Counted from the first letter of the stretch, positions 17,565 through 27,143 are shown. The stretch is DNA of 64,000 nt from Sphingomonas sp. KR3-1 (GCF_040049295.1 NZ_JBDZDQ010000003.1:124001-188000), one strand, 5' to 3'. The notes: generated by a model from the letters alone, not told the origin. A program made the numbers and translations.

Positions 17565-18809
17565 TCACCGCAGCCCGCCGCGCCGGCCGTGGCTTGCAGC
17601 CAACGCCGCGATCGACAGCAGCCCGCCCGCGATCGTCGCTGCGGCGATCGTGCCGAGCGCGGCGGCGCTCCGTGCCTGATAGCCGTCGAGCAGCTGCCCC
17701 AGGAAAAGGCCGGTGCCGCCCGAGCCGAGCTTGATCGTCGCGGTGAGCAGCGCGAACGAGGCGAGATCCGCACGGCGGCCCGTTGCCTGGGCGTGGCTGC
17801 GGACGACGTCGGACAGCTCGTTCCACACCAGTACGCTGATCGCGCCGCCGCCGACGCTGAACACCGCGGCGGCGGCGATCATCTGGAGCGTGCTCTGCCC
17901 CGCGACCAGCACCAGCGCGCTGGCGACGCAGACGATCGTGAAGCCGATATTCGCCAGCGCGAACCGCTCGCCCCCGCGCATCAGCCAGCTGGCGAGCATC
18001 GGCCCGAACATCCCGCCCGCCACCGAGGCGAGCGCGAGCGCGGCGCCGATCGGGGCGCGGGTCTGCGGATCATGCGCGAAGGGCAGGAATCGGCCGACCA
18101 GCCCGAGCAGGCAGACCTGTCCCGCAACCGCGACGAGCACGGGAAGCAGCAGGCGGATCGGCGGCGGCGAGCCGACCGAAGTGGCGGTGTCTTCCGCGTC
18201 CGCATGCCTGCCGATCCGGTAGTTCGCCATCGGCACGGCGGCACCGACCGCCATCGCCGCGATCGGCAACAGGATGAACAGCGCCGTGCCTTGCCGATCG
18301 CCGGTGCCGATCACCGCGAAGCTGGCGAGCGCGACGATCACCTTGGCGAGATAGGAGAGGGTAGTGCGGGTGGTGACATAGTGCCGCGCCTCGGCATCGT
18401 CGCGGGGCAGCAGCGAGACCAGCGCATTCTGCGAGACGTCGTAGATCGCATAGCCGGTGCGGAACATCAGCGAGACGATCAGCAGCCAGGCGAACAGCTC
18501 GCCGCCGGAGATCGACAGGGGGGAGAAGAGCAGCACGCCCGACACTGCGGTGAGAAGCGCGCCGGCGAGCTGTGCGCGGGGCACCCGGTCCTCATGGCCG
18601 GGAAACACGCTCAGCAGCACCGCGGCCAGCACGTCGAGCGCGCCGCTATAGACGAGCGAGAAGAACAGGATCCAGCCGATGTCGCTCGCCGGCAGGCCCA
18701 TACGCTCATGCGCGAAATAGGCGAACAGCAGGTCGCTGAACGCCCAGACCAGGCTCTTGGCGAGGTGGCCGGCGGCGTAGATGCTCAGGGTCTTCGGAGG
18801 GGCTCGCAT
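17565..18809 (-). CDS. MFS transporter of the locus
   Basis: A 414-residue protein with about twelve hydrophobic segments and no signal peptide, resembling MFS/GPH-type sugar symporters. A charged loop near the middle (residues ~195-215) separates the two six-helix halves. It is transcribed immediately before the ROK repressor (9 bp apart) and ends a gene set with extracellular hydrolases and a TonB receptor, so import of the released sugar or glycerol derivative across the inner membrane is likely. The Shine-Dalgarno is weak. The ligand is not known. Confidence 0.75.
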   Translation of the reverse strand: MRAPPKTLSIYAAGHLAKSLVWAFSDLLFAYFAHERMGLPASDIGWILFFSLVYSGALDVLAAVLLSVFPGHEDRVPRAQLAGALLTAVSGVLLFSPLSISGGELFAWLLIVSLMFRTGYAIYDVSQNALVSLLPRDDAEARHYVTTRTTLSYLAKVIVALASFAVIGTGDRQGTALFILLPIAAMAVGAAVPMANYRIGRHADAEDTATSVGSPPPIRLLLPVLVAVAGQVCLLGLVGRFLPFAHDPQTRAPIGAALALASVAGGMFGPMLASWLMRGGERFALANIGFTIVCVASALVLVAGQSTLQMIAAAAVFSVGGGAISVLVWNELSDVVRSHAQATGRRADLASFALLTATIKLGSGGTGLFLGQLLDGYQARSAAALGTIAAATIAGGLLSIAALAASHGRRGGLR

Positions 18810-18887
18810 GGGAGGGGCCGATCCTTAGGGCCGATCTGAAGCAGTTTCATTACAAGGGCGCACGATCCGACGGACTGGGCAAAAAGC

Positions 18888-18919
18888 AGCCCGGAGCCAG
18901 TGTTCAGGGGCTCCGGGCT
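18888..18919 (-). terminator. Intrinsic terminator of the TonB receptor gene
   Basis: Perfect 11-bp stem (AGCCCGGAGCC at 18888-18898 with its complement at 18909-18919) and a 10-nt loop. On the - strand it is followed by GCTTTTT, 16 bp after the receptor stop. This is a textbook Rho-independent terminator and separates the receptor from the MFS-ROK unit. Confidence 0.85.
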
Positions 18920-18934
18920 AGAGGGAGAGGGAAA

Positions 18935-21619
18935 TCAGAACACGAAGCGGACGGCACCCGAGATGGTGCGGCCGACATAATAGACACGGTCCGAGATGAG
19001 CGGCGTGCCGAGATAGCCTGCCTGGAAGTTGCCGAGCAGGTTGGTGCCGTCGATCGAGAGCGAGATGTTGCGGGTGAACCGGTAGTTCACCGATGCATCG
19101 AGCTGGGTGATCGGCGAATAGATCTGGTTATAGGCCAGGTTGGCCGTGTTGTAGCGCAGCAGGAAGGCGCTGCGGCGCGTGTAGGAGGCGCGGGCGCGGA
19201 ACTTCTTGTCGTCGTAGAAGAACGAGATCGTGCCGGTATATTTGGACGCGTTGGGGATTGGCCCGCTGGTGCCGACATTCGCCCCGGTGGTGGGCAGGAC
19301 CTGGTTGGTGTCGAGATAGGTGTAGGATCCCGACATGCCGAAATTGTGGAGCAGGCCGGGCAGGAACTCGAAGAAGGTGTTGCCGGAGAGCTCGACGCCC
19401 TGGAAGCGACCCTTGCCCGCGTTGACCGGCCGGGTCACGTCGACGACTCCGCCGGCCCCTGGCACTTCCTCCTCCAGGATGGTGTTGACGATGAAGCCGT
19501 TCACGTCGCGGCGGAACACGGCCAGGCTGGCGGAGCCGGTGCGCCCGAAATACCATTCGAGCGAGGCGTCCCAGTTGGTCGAGCGCGTCGGCTGGAGGTC
19601 CGGATTGCCCGCCGTCGCGGTGCCGGTATAGCCGCCCGCGCTGGTCGTCTCGGTCAGCGTCAGGTTCGGGTTGAGCTGCGAGAAGTCCGGGCGGGTGAAG
19701 GTCTTGGACCAGGCGAAGCGCAGCTGCACCTGGCGGCCCAGATGCGCGACCAGGCTCGCGCTGGGATCGACGTCCAGATAGTTCTGCCGCCCGCTGATCG
19801 GGCTGGTGGTCACCACGCCGGTGGTGCGGTTGGTAAGCTGCTTGGTGCCGCTGATGTCGAGCGCGGTGTTGACCAGCCGCGCGCCGACAACGCCGTCGAT
19901 CGGCACGCCGCCGAGCTCGAGGCCATATTTGAACTGGCCATAGACGGCATAGGTGTTCTCGTCCGCCTTGAACGACGGGAGCACCTGCAGCGGGCTGCCC
20001 CAGAGCGCGGCCTGGCCGGGAAGCGTCGCCAGATATTTGGTCAGCGCGGCATAGGTGGCGGAATCGAAGAGCAGCTTCGAATCATAGCCGGTCCAGGTCC
20101 GCGGGATGTTCGCATCGTCGCCGTAGAAGCCGGGATCAACCGCGGCCAGCTGGTCGCCGCCCGGCAGCGCGGAGACGGGCGTGCCGGCAGGCAGCGAGAT
20201 CGAGCGCGAGCCGGAGCGATAGTCCGCAGTGCGGTTGGTGTAGCGGAAGCCGGCCTTCAGCGAGCGCAGCAGCCCGTCGCCCAGGTTCAGGTCGAGGTCG
20301 GTGCGCCATTGCAGGCCATGGCCTTCCGCGATGGTCAGCGAGTCCGAATAGGTGCGCGCGACGAAGTTGTTCGGGTCGTTCATGTCGACGCCGACATATT
20401 CATAGGCCAGGCCGCCATATTTGCTGTCGCTCTCGAAGTCCGCGTGGATCGTCGGCGCGGTCTTGAACCCGAACAGCATCGCGCGGGCGGCAGAGGAGTT
20501 GCGCGAGCTGGTATATTTGGCCTGGGTGCTGATCCGGGCGATGCCGGTGCGGTATTTCGCGCCGAACTCGACCAGCGTCGTGTTGGTGTTGATGTCGTTG
20601 TGCGAGGAATAGGGGCCGGTCGCGCCGGTCGCGCGCCAGGTCCCGCTCTTCATGATGTTGGTGCCCGGGATCACCTCGACCTCGGTGAAGACGTTGGTCG
20701 CCCCGATGCCGGTGTTGAGATAATTGTCGTCGCGCTGGTTGTTGTCGGTGATGTGGGTGACGCGCAGGTCGAGCGCCAGGTTGCTGCTCGGGTGCCACTG
20801 CGCCGCGGCGGTCACCACCGGGCGCTGATAGGCGCCGGGCTGGTGGCGGATCAGGATGCCGCCGGGGAAGACCAGGCCGGCACCCAGATGATTGCCGGCG
20901 CCCAGCACCGGCGTCTGGTTCTGCCGGTAATATTCGAAATAGCTGCGGCGCAGATAGGAGGCGTTGATCAGCACGCCGAACTCGCCGATCCCGGTGTCCC
21001 AGCGCCGCGACAGCAGCAGGTCGGCATTGTAGAAGCCGGTCTTGCGTTGCGTGTCATAGGTCCCGCGGATGCTGCCGACGGCGGTGAGGCCGCGCGGGAA
21101 GTCCAGGGGCTTGCGCAGGTCGATGTTGATCGCGCCGGCGATGCCGCCCTCGATCATGTCGGGGGTGAGCGCCTTGTAGATCTGCGCGGAGGCGATCAGG
21201 CTGGCGGGATAGCTGTTGAGCAGCGTCTGGCGCGAGACGCCGGTATAGTCCTCCTGCCCGTTGACCGTGGTCATCACCTGAGTGAGACCGCGGACGGTGA
21301 TGCCCTGCTTCTCGCCGCGGGTCTGCAGCGTCTGCGCGCCGGGCAGGCGGGAGAGCGCTTCGGTCGCGCTGTTGTCTGGCAGCTGGCCGATATCCTCGGC
21401 CGCGACGGCGTCGAGGATCGCGTCGGAGTTGCGCTTCTGCTCGCGCGCGGTCTCGAGGCTGGCGCGATAGCCGGTGACGACGATGTCGCCGTCCTTGACC
21501 TGGCCGTCGGGGCTTGCCTGCGCGTCTTCGGGTGCCTGCTGCGGCACGGTCTGCGCCGCGGCGTCAGTGATAAAAAGGGTGGCCGCCAGAGCGGTGCCGA
21601 GGAGGAAGGTGGTCTTCAT
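18935..21619 (-). CDS. TonB-dependent receptor, Xanthomonas/Caulobacter carbohydrate type
   Basis: An 894-residue outer-membrane receptor. A signal peptide ends near TDAAAQ; the plug domain starts with a TonB-box-like DIVVTGYRASLETA and carries DIGQLPDNSATEALSRLPG, the hallmark of the TIGR01782-type receptors. The β-barrel ends in the aromatic SGAVRFVF. It would bring an oligosaccharide or glycoconjugate into the periplasm using the proton-motive force, feeding the hydrolases of the locus. Start ATG 21619 has GGGGA upstream, and operator C lies about 50-75 bp upstream. Its own terminator follows. Confidence 0.9.
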   Translation of the reverse strand: MKTTFLLGTALAATLFITDAAAQTVPQQAPEDAQASPDGQVKDGDIVVTGYRASLETAREQKRNSDAILDAVAAEDIGQLPDNSATEALSRLPGAQTLQTRGEKQGITVRGLTQVMTTVNGQEDYTGVSRQTLLNSYPASLIASAQIYKALTPDMIEGGIAGAINIDLRKPLDFPRGLTAVGSIRGTYDTQRKTGFYNADLLLSRRWDTGIGEFGVLINASYLRRSYFEYYRQNQTPVLGAGNHLGAGLVFPGGILIRHQPGAYQRPVVTAAAQWHPSSNLALDLRVTHITDNNQRDDNYLNTGIGATNVFTEVEVIPGTNIMKSGTWRATGATGPYSSHNDINTNTTLVEFGAKYRTGIARISTQAKYTSSRNSSAARAMLFGFKTAPTIHADFESDSKYGGLAYEYVGVDMNDPNNFVARTYSDSLTIAEGHGLQWRTDLDLNLGDGLLRSLKAGFRYTNRTADYRSGSRSISLPAGTPVSALPGGDQLAAVDPGFYGDDANIPRTWTGYDSKLLFDSATYAALTKYLATLPGQAALWGSPLQVLPSFKADENTYAVYGQFKYGLELGGVPIDGVVGARLVNTALDISGTKQLTNRTTGVVTTSPISGRQNYLDVDPSASLVAHLGRQVQLRFAWSKTFTRPDFSQLNPNLTLTETTSAGGYTGTATAGNPDLQPTRSTNWDASLEWYFGRTGSASLAVFRRDVNGFIVNTILEEEVPGAGGVVDVTRPVNAGKGRFQGVELSGNTFFEFLPGLLHNFGMSGSYTYLDTNQVLPTTGANVGTSGPIPNASKYTGTISFFYDDKKFRARASYTRRSAFLLRYNTANLAYNQIYSPITQLDASVNYRFTRNISLSIDGTNLLGNFQAGYLGTPLISDRVYYVGRTISGAVRFVF

Positions 21620-21671
21620 ATTGCGTCCCCGATTGATTGCGAGGCCGCCGCTAAGTGCTGTCTATGACAGA

Positions 21672-21695
21672 TTTAATTTATTCATTGGAATTAAA
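21672..21695 (-). promoter_or_regulatory. Operator C (putative ROK repressor site)
   Basis: Perfect TTTAATT-N10-AATTAAA inverted repeat with the TGACA flank, about 53 bp upstream of the TonB receptor ATG and oriented like operators A and B relative to the downstream gene. Confidence 0.65.
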
Positions 21696-21886
21696 GCGGC
21701 GGGGCGAATGCCGGTGCGCCGATTTCGCGATAGGTGAACTGGCCGTGCCCGTGCAGGGTATGCCCTGCCCGCGGAGATCGCGGCATTGGCAAGTCGACCG
21801 TCAGATCGCGCCGCCCGGGTCGGCGGGCCGCTCCCGCGATCGTATGCAGATTGCGCCTGCGTACGCGCGCGAGGCGCGTTGCGGGA

Positions 21887-21910
21887 TTAAATTCCTCAGA
21901 AGAAATTAAA
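21887..21910 (+). promoter_or_regulatory. Operator D (putative ROK repressor site, + orientation)
   Basis: TTAAATT-N10-AATTAAA, the reverse orientation of the other three sites, including the conserved TATGTCAC flank on the + side. It points away from operator C toward the autotransporter 325 bp downstream. It may control that gene or pair with operator C by looping. Confidence 0.55.
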
Positions 21911-22234
21911 TATGTCACAATGGGAATTTATCCGGCCGACATCGCAACACACCAAATCGGATGGCTTGTGATGTCCTGATCCCATGATCGGCTTCTGCGC
22001 CGATATTCCTAGTAACAGGTCAAATACTCGGCGGGTGACGCAAATACCGGAAGCGGCTCTTCCTGTCGCTTCCTGAGGACATGCGTTCGCCCGGCGCGGA
22101 AATAGCCCCTTCTTCGCGGCACTGTCGCGCGAATTTCACCGCCAACTCTGTCGATGCGGCGCGGGTCGCACATACGCGCCGCCGAAACACGGCACCGGCC
22201 CGCATCCGGCACGTAAGATGAAAGGAAAAGCGAA

Positions 22235-25200
22235 ATGTCACGCCGTAACGCGAGCTCTGCCCTGGGCCTGTCCGCCGGCCTTCTGGCCCTGGCCTCCGGC
22301 CTTGCGGCCAGCCCCGCGCATGCATCGGACGAATGCGGGCCCCAGACCGGCACCACGGTGACCTGCACGAGCGCGACCAATCCCAATTCCGCCGGCATCA
22401 CCTATGCCGCGACGCAGAATCTGACGCTCAAGATCGCACCCGACGTGGTTGTCGATACCACGGCGACGCATGCGCGCGGGCTGACGATCGGCGGGACGCG
22501 CAATACCTCCAATGTCGAGATCGACGCCGCCGGATCGACGATCGTGACGGCGGGCGCCGCCGCGGCCACCGTCGCGACGGGAACGGGCAATCTCACCCTC
22601 AGCTTCGGCACGATCAAGACCTCGGGCGACAATGCGGCCGGCATCAACGCGGCGAGCGCCTCGGGCAATGTTTCCGCGTCTGCCCAGTCGATCGCCACGA
22701 CCGGCGCCGGCGCGACCGCGATGCTGCTGGCGTCGACCAGCGGCAGCGTCGCGGTTACCGACTATGGCACGATCTCGACCACCGGCGCGACGGCCTACGG
22801 CATCTCCGCGCGCGGTGTCGGCGTGGCGATCGACGGCAAGGGCAGTATCGGGACGACCGGCGCCAACGCGACCGCCGTCCTCGTCACCGCGACGACGGGC
22901 GACACGCGCCTCAATCTCGGCGCGATCACCACCGCGGGTATCAATGCCGTCGGCGTCAATGCGACGAGCACGACGGGGAACATCGCAGTGTCGGCCCAAT
23001 CGGTGACCACGACGGGCTCGGGCGCCACCGCGATCCTCACCTCGTCGACCAGCGGCGCCATCTCGGTCACCAACAGCGGTCCGATCTCGACGGGAGGCGC
23101 GTCGGCCTATGGCATCTATGCGCGCGGACCCGCGGGCGTGACGGTCGGCGGGCGCGGGAGCATCACGACGACCGGCGCCAGCGCCACCGCCGTCCTGATC
23201 GCCTCTACGGCGGGCGACATCGCGCTCGATCTCGGTGCGATCCAGACCTCGGGCGACAATGCGCCGGGCGTCAACGCGGCGAGCTCGGCGGGCAACATTG
23301 CGGTATCGGCGCAGTCGGTCACCACGACCGGCGCGGGATCGAGCGCGATCCTCGCCCAAGCGACGGCGGGCACTGCCTCGGTCGCCAATGCCGGTGCGAT
23401 CTCGACGACCGGCGCGACCGCGTACGGCATCTATGCGCGCGGCGCCGCCGGCGTGACGATCACCGGGCAGGGCAGCATCACAACCAAGGGCGACGGCGCC
23501 AATGCCATCGACGTGATCAGCGCCGCAGGAGCGGTCGATGTCACGCAGGGTTCGGTCTCGACGGCAGGGAAGGGCGCGATCGGCATTCGCGTGTCCGCAA
23601 CGAAGGATGCGCGCGTGACCGTCGGCAGCGTCAGCACGGCGGGGGTGGACGCGATCGGCATTTCGGCGCTCAGCTCGACCGGCGCCGCGACGGTATCGCT
23701 CACCGGGGCGGTGCGGTCCGCGGCCTCGATCGGCGTTGCGATCAACGCCAAGACCAGTGCGGCGCTGAACCTCGTCGCCGGCGCGTCGCTCGACGGCGGA
23801 CTCGGGGCGGTGTCGATCGCTTCGGTCACCGGCGCGATGATCAACAATGCCGGCACGATCGGCCCGTCCGGCACCGCCAAGCTCGCCGCGGTGACGATCA
23901 CTGCGACCGGCGGGCCGGTGACGATCAACAACAGCGGCACGATCAACGGCAACCTGCTGCTCGGCGCCGGGAACGACGTCGTGACCAACACCGGCGTGTT
24001 CAACGCGGTCGCCAATAGCGACTTCAAGGGCGGCACCGACCTGTTCGACAATCGCGGCGCGTTCAACGTCGCGCCGTCCGCGGCTGCGGCGACGACCGTC
24101 ACGCTTACCGGTCTCGAGAGCTTCCGCAACGCCGGCGTGATCGATTTCCGCAACGGTCATGCCGGCGACCAGCTGGTCGTGCCGGGCGACTATGCCGGCG
24201 TGAACGGCCGGATGATCGTCGATATCGATCCGACGAACCTGACCGGGAGCGACCTGATCCAGGTGAGCGGGACGGCATCGGGCACCACCATCGTCTCGCT
24301 GAACCGGATCAACGACGGGACGCTGGCACTGAACTACGGCACGCCCTTCATGAAGGTCGGCGCGGCATCGGATGCCGGCGCGTTCACGCTCGATCCCGCC
24401 GAACAGAATGCCTCGGGGCTCATCGGTTTCGGCATCAAATATGATGCGGGAAATCTGAGCTACGACCTGGTCGCGATGCCCGGCGACGCGGCCTATCGCA
24501 CGCTGGCGATCAGCGCGGGCGTGCGCAATCTCTGGGCGCAATCCGCCGATGCATGGTCGGCGCGGATGCAGCAGATCCGCGACCTGCAGCTTCTGTCCTC
24601 CGGCCAGTCCAAGCCCGGCATCTGGGGCCAGTTCATCGGCCAGCGCCAGACCCGCGACGTCAGCCAGACCGCCACGGCCTTCGGGGTCACCCGCCCGGTC
24701 CGCATCGGCTATGCGCAGAACGAGGTCGGCGGCCAGCTCGGCATCGATCTGCGCTCGAGCCTCGACGGCAAGCCCGTCTACGGCATCACCGGCGGCTACC
24801 TGCACTCCACCCTGTCCTATGACAGCCAGGCCGATCGCGCACGGTTCGACGACGTCAACCTGGGCGCCTATGTCGGCTTTCGCTCGGGCGCGCTGTTCTT
24901 CAACCTGCTCGGGAAATACGACCTCTATTGGGGGCATGTTTCCAGCGTCTCGGGCGGCTATTCCAGCAAGCTGAAGGGGTCGGGCTACGGCGTCCAGGCC
25001 GAGCTGGGCGGGCGGCTGGGCGGCAAGGCCCTGTTCCTCGAGCCGCATGTCAGCGTGGCGGCGAACCACGGCCGGATCGACGATTTCGCCGTCACCGCCG
25101 GGCGGTTCCGCTTCGACGATCCCGATGGGCTGACGCTCAAGGCGGGCGGCCGGGTCGGCTCCTCGTTCGCCTTCGGCGCGGGTGCCAAGGGCACTGTCTT

Positions 25201-25432
25201 CATCCGTGGCGACTATGTCGACAACGTCATGGGGAAGGATCGCGTGGTCTTCTCGAGCGGTGGCACCAACGCGGCGCTGCAGATGGACGCCACGTCGCCC
25301 TATGGCGAAGGCGCGATCGGCATGACCTTCGCCGGCAAGTCGGGGTTCGGGCTGAGCCTGGAAGGCCGCTATGCCAAGGGCGGCGATACGGATGGCCTGG
25401 GCGGACGAATCACCCTCAGCACCGCTTTTTGA
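22235..25432 (+). CDS. Autotransporter (type V secretion) with repeated passenger
   Basis: A 1065-residue protein with a signal peptide (cleavage near SPAHAS), a long Ala/Gly/Thr/Ser-rich passenger and a C-terminal autotransporter β-barrel (about residues 780-1065) ending in the aromatic STAF. A Cys pair (C34, C44) occurs just after the signal. Residues 124-437 consist of three tandem units of 104-105 residues, and the pattern continues in decayed form to about 560, consistent with a right-handed β-helix. The start follows AAGGAAAAG. Function is probably adhesion or surface display; no protease triad was seen. It lies downstream of operator D, but a link to the sugar locus is not proven. Confidence 0.85.
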   Translation: MSRRNASSALGLSAGLLALASGLAASPAHASDECGPQTGTTVTCTSATNPNSAGITYAATQNLTLKIAPDVVVDTTATHARGLTIGGTRNTSNVEIDAAGSTIVTAGAAAATVATGTGNLTLSFGTIKTSGDNAAGINAASASGNVSASAQSIATTGAGATAMLLASTSGSVAVTDYGTISTTGATAYGISARGVGVAIDGKGSIGTTGANATAVLVTATTGDTRLNLGAITTAGINAVGVNATSTTGNIAVSAQSVTTTGSGATAILTSSTSGAISVTNSGPISTGGASAYGIYARGPAGVTVGGRGSITTTGASATAVLIASTAGDIALDLGAIQTSGDNAPGVNAASSAGNIAVSAQSVTTTGAGSSAILAQATAGTASVANAGAISTTGATAYGIYARGAAGVTITGQGSITTKGDGANAIDVISAAGAVDVTQGSVSTAGKGAIGIRVSATKDARVTVGSVSTAGVDAIGISALSSTGAATVSLTGAVRSAASIGVAINAKTSAALNLVAGASLDGGLGAVSIASVTGAMINNAGTIGPSGTAKLAAVTITATGGPVTINNSGTINGNLLLGAGNDVVTNTGVFNAVANSDFKGGTDLFDNRGAFNVAPSAAAATTVTLTGLESFRNAGVIDFRNGHAGDQLVVPGDYAGVNGRMIVDIDPTNLTGSDLIQVSGTASGTTIVSLNRINDGTLALNYGTPFMKVGAASDAGAFTLDPAEQNASGLIGFGIKYDAGNLSYDLVAMPGDAAYRTLAISAGVRNLWAQSADAWSARMQQIRDLQLLSSGQSKPGIWGQFIGQRQTRDVSQTATAFGVTRPVRIGYAQNEVGGQLGIDLRSSLDGKPVYGITGGYLHSTLSYDSQADRARFDDVNLGAYVGFRSGALFFNLLGKYDLYWGHVSSVSGGYSSKLKGSGYGVQAELGGRLGGKALFLEPHVSVAANHGRIDDFAVTAGRFRFDDPDGLTLKAGGRVGSSFAFGAGAKGTVFIRGDYVDNVMGKDRVVFSSGGTNAALQMDATSPYGEGAIGMTFAGKSGFGLSLEGRYAKGGDTDGLGGRITLSTAF
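22604..23545 (+). repeat. Three tandem ~312-315-bp repeats in the autotransporter passenger
   Basis: Units at 22604-22915, 22916-23230 and 23231-23545 encode 104, 105 and 105 residues. Each contains a (V/I)(T/A)TTG(A/S)G block, an AYGI(S/Y)AR block and a G-SI-TTG block. They are coding repeats and could expand or contract by recombination. Confidence 0.8.
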
Positions 25433-25446
25433 GTTGAGATCGGCGT

Positions 25447-25493
25447 AACCAGCGGGTCGGCGGCGCTTCGCGGTGCCGTTCGACCTGCTGGTT
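25447..25493 (+). terminator. Hairpin after the autotransporter
   Basis: AACCAGCGGGTCG (25447-25459) pairs with CGACCTGCTGGTT (25481-25493) with a single mismatch, around a 21-nt loop that can itself fold. There is no T run, so its role as terminator is uncertain. Confidence 0.45.
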
Positions 25494-25825
25494 CGCATAG
25501 GGTCCGAAGCCAGCAAGGGCACAGCTGTGCTGTCCGGCGGCGCGCAGTAGATTAAAGTATCGGGAGCGTCGGTTTCGGCGTTTGGAAGAGAGGAACTAGA
25601 GACGCTCGCAGCAGACTGGAAATAGGTGGAGCGCAGCCAGAAAGCGCTATCACTGGTGCTTCGAAGCCAGATGCCCAGACCACGCGGCTGCATTGCAAGC
25701 CCGATACGATCGTCGCCGATGGCGACGGAATCCGGCCCTGGCGAACGCCATCAGGCGCGGTATGCGGCAAATCCGGGTTCGGGCAGCCAATGTCTGGCCG
25801 GATTAGAGTCGAACGGGATCGCATC

Positions 25826-25854
25826 TTGACCGGCACTATATATGCTAAGATTAT
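25826..25854 (+). promoter_or_regulatory. Promoter-like TTGACC-N17-GATTAT
   Basis: A good -35 hexamer and a moderate -10 with 17-bp spacing lie 62 bp upstream of the ferredoxin reductase ATG. The -10 region (AAGATTATAAGGAT) closely resembles AAGATTATAATGAT at 34889, upstream of the 34933 gene. Confidence 0.4.
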
Positions 25855-25916
25855 AAGGATGATGTCTCTGCGGGTTCTGTCACCTGACGCGGGGCGAACG
25901 TTGGAGAGACGATCCC

Positions 25917-27143
25917 ATGCCTGATCCCGTGGACGTCCTGATCGTGGGTGCCGGCCATGCCGGCGCGGCGGTCGCGATCGCGCTTCGTCAAGGCAAGTTC
26001 GAAGGCACGATCCTCGTTATCGGGGCCGAGCCCGAGCTTCCCTATGAGCGACCGCCGCTCTCGAAGGAATATCTGGCTGGGGACAAGCCGTTCGAGCGCC
26101 TGCTGATCCGCCCGGAAGCGTTCTGGGCCGAGCGTGAGGTGACGTTCCGGCTGGGCACGACGATCGTCTCGGTCGATCCGGCCGGGCACGGCGCGACCAC
26201 CGATGCGGGCGACACGATCCGCTATCGCCGCCTAGTCTGGGCGGCCGGTGGCGCACCGCGGCGGCTGGACTGCGGCGGCCATCAACTGGCGGGAGTGCAC
26301 ACCGTCCGTACCCGCGCAGACGCCGACCGGATGATGGCGGAGCTTCCGGACGTCACACGGGCAGTGGTGATCGGCGGCGGCTATATCGGGCTCGAGGCCG
26401 CCGCGGTGCTCGCCAAGTTCGGCAAGAAGATCGTGCTGCTCGAGGCGCTCGACCGGGTGCTGGCGCGCGTCGCCGGCGAACCGCTGTCGCGCTTCTTCGA
26501 GGCGGAGCACCGCGCGCACGGAGTAGACGTGCGGCTGGGCGCGGCGGTCGACTCGATCTTGGGCGATGCGCGGGTGGCCGGGGTTCAACTCGCCGATGGC
26601 AGCGTGCTGGATGCAGACATGGTGATCGTCGGCATCGGGATCGTGCCCGCTGTCGCGCCTCTGCTCGCCGCAGGTGCAGTGGGGGGGAATGGTGTGGCGG
26701 TCGATGGACAGTGCCGCACAAGCCTTCCCGATGTCTTCGCGATTGGTGACTGCGCGCTGCACGCCAATCGCTTCGCCGATGGCGCGCGGGTGCGAATCGA
26801 ATCGGTGCAGAACGCCAACGACCAGGCGGCCGTCGCGGCCGGCGTGATTCTCGGGAAATCGGTCGATTATGATACGGTGCCGTGGTTCTGGTCGAACCAG
26901 TATGACATCAAGCTCCAGACCATTGGGCTCGCGATCGGGCATGACGAGCTGATCGTTCGCGGCGAACCGGCAAGCCGGAGTTTCACGGTCATCTATCTGA
27001 AGGCGGGAAGGGTGATCGCGCTCGACTGCATCAATGCGGTCAAGGACTATGTCCATGGCCGCAAGCTGGTGGTCGAAGGCCATAAGGTCGATCCGGCACG
27101 CCTCAAAGATCCTGCCGTGCCGCTCAAGGAACTTGCCGGATAG
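25917..27143 (+). CDS. Ferredoxin/rubredoxin reductase (FAD, NAD(P)H-dependent)
   Basis: A 408-residue flavoprotein with an FAD-binding GAGHAGA near the N-terminus, PYERPPLSK, the NAD(P)H-binding [12 protein letters not shown] (~residue 150), the FAD-binding VFAIGDCA and a C-terminal reductase domain. This is the family that passes electrons to small ferredoxins for P450 or Rieske oxygenases. The Rieske protein at 47006 and oxygenases outside the window are possible partners; no P450 or ferredoxin of the 2Fe-2S plant/putidaredoxin type is present here. GGAGAG precedes the ATG. Confidence 0.85.
   Translation: MPDPVDVLIVGAGHAGAAVAIALRQGKFEGTILVIGAEPELPYERPPLSKEYLAGDKPFERLLIRPEAFWAEREVTFRLGTTIVSVDPAGHGATTDAGDTIRYRRLVWAAGGAPRRLDCGGHQLAGVHTVRTRADADRMMAELPDVTRAVVIGGGYIGLEAAAVLAKFGKKIVLLEALDRVLARVAGEPLSRFFEAEHRAHGVDVRLGAAVDSILGDARVAGVQLADGSVLDADMVIVGIGIVPAVAPLLAAGAVGGNGVAVDGQCRTSLPDVFAIGDCALHANRFADGARVRIESVQNANDQAAVAAGVILGKSVDYDTVPWFWSNQYDIKLQTIGLAIGHDELIVRGEPASRSFTVIYLKAGRVIALDCINAVKDYVHGRKLVVEGHKVDPARLKDPAVPLKELAG

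Larger units (their letters stand above)
21620..22234. other. 615-bp gap with operators C and D, no gene seen
   Basis: The gap between the receptor and autotransporter genes holds operators C and D, 191 bp apart and in opposite orientation. A near-perfect 10-bp inverted repeat (GACATCGCAA at 21938-21947 against TTGTGATGTC at 21966-21975) follows operator D. Open frames here have no ribosome site and atypical composition, so I see no convincing gene. Confidence 0.6.
25433..25916. other. 484-bp gap without recognisable gene
   Basis: After the autotransporter hairpin there is about 330 bp of lower-bias sequence without a convincing frame on either strand. Codon use there is unlike the neighbours. 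Nothing matches a known element; a decayed gene is possible. The right end carries the promoter-like sequence for the ferredoxin reductase. Confidence 0.5.

Noticed and set aside
22604..23545. Possible CRISPR or minisatellite
   Set aside because: Units are ~315 bp, in frame and coding, with no short spacer-repeat pattern.
22238..25693. Very long antisense frame (1151 codons) opposite the autotransporter
   Set aside because: It comes from the GC-rich repeats and codon bias; the + strand has the signal peptide, β-barrel and ribosome site.
25494..25836. Transposase or insertion-sequence remnant
   Set aside because: No inverted repeats, DDE motif or target duplication could be seen.
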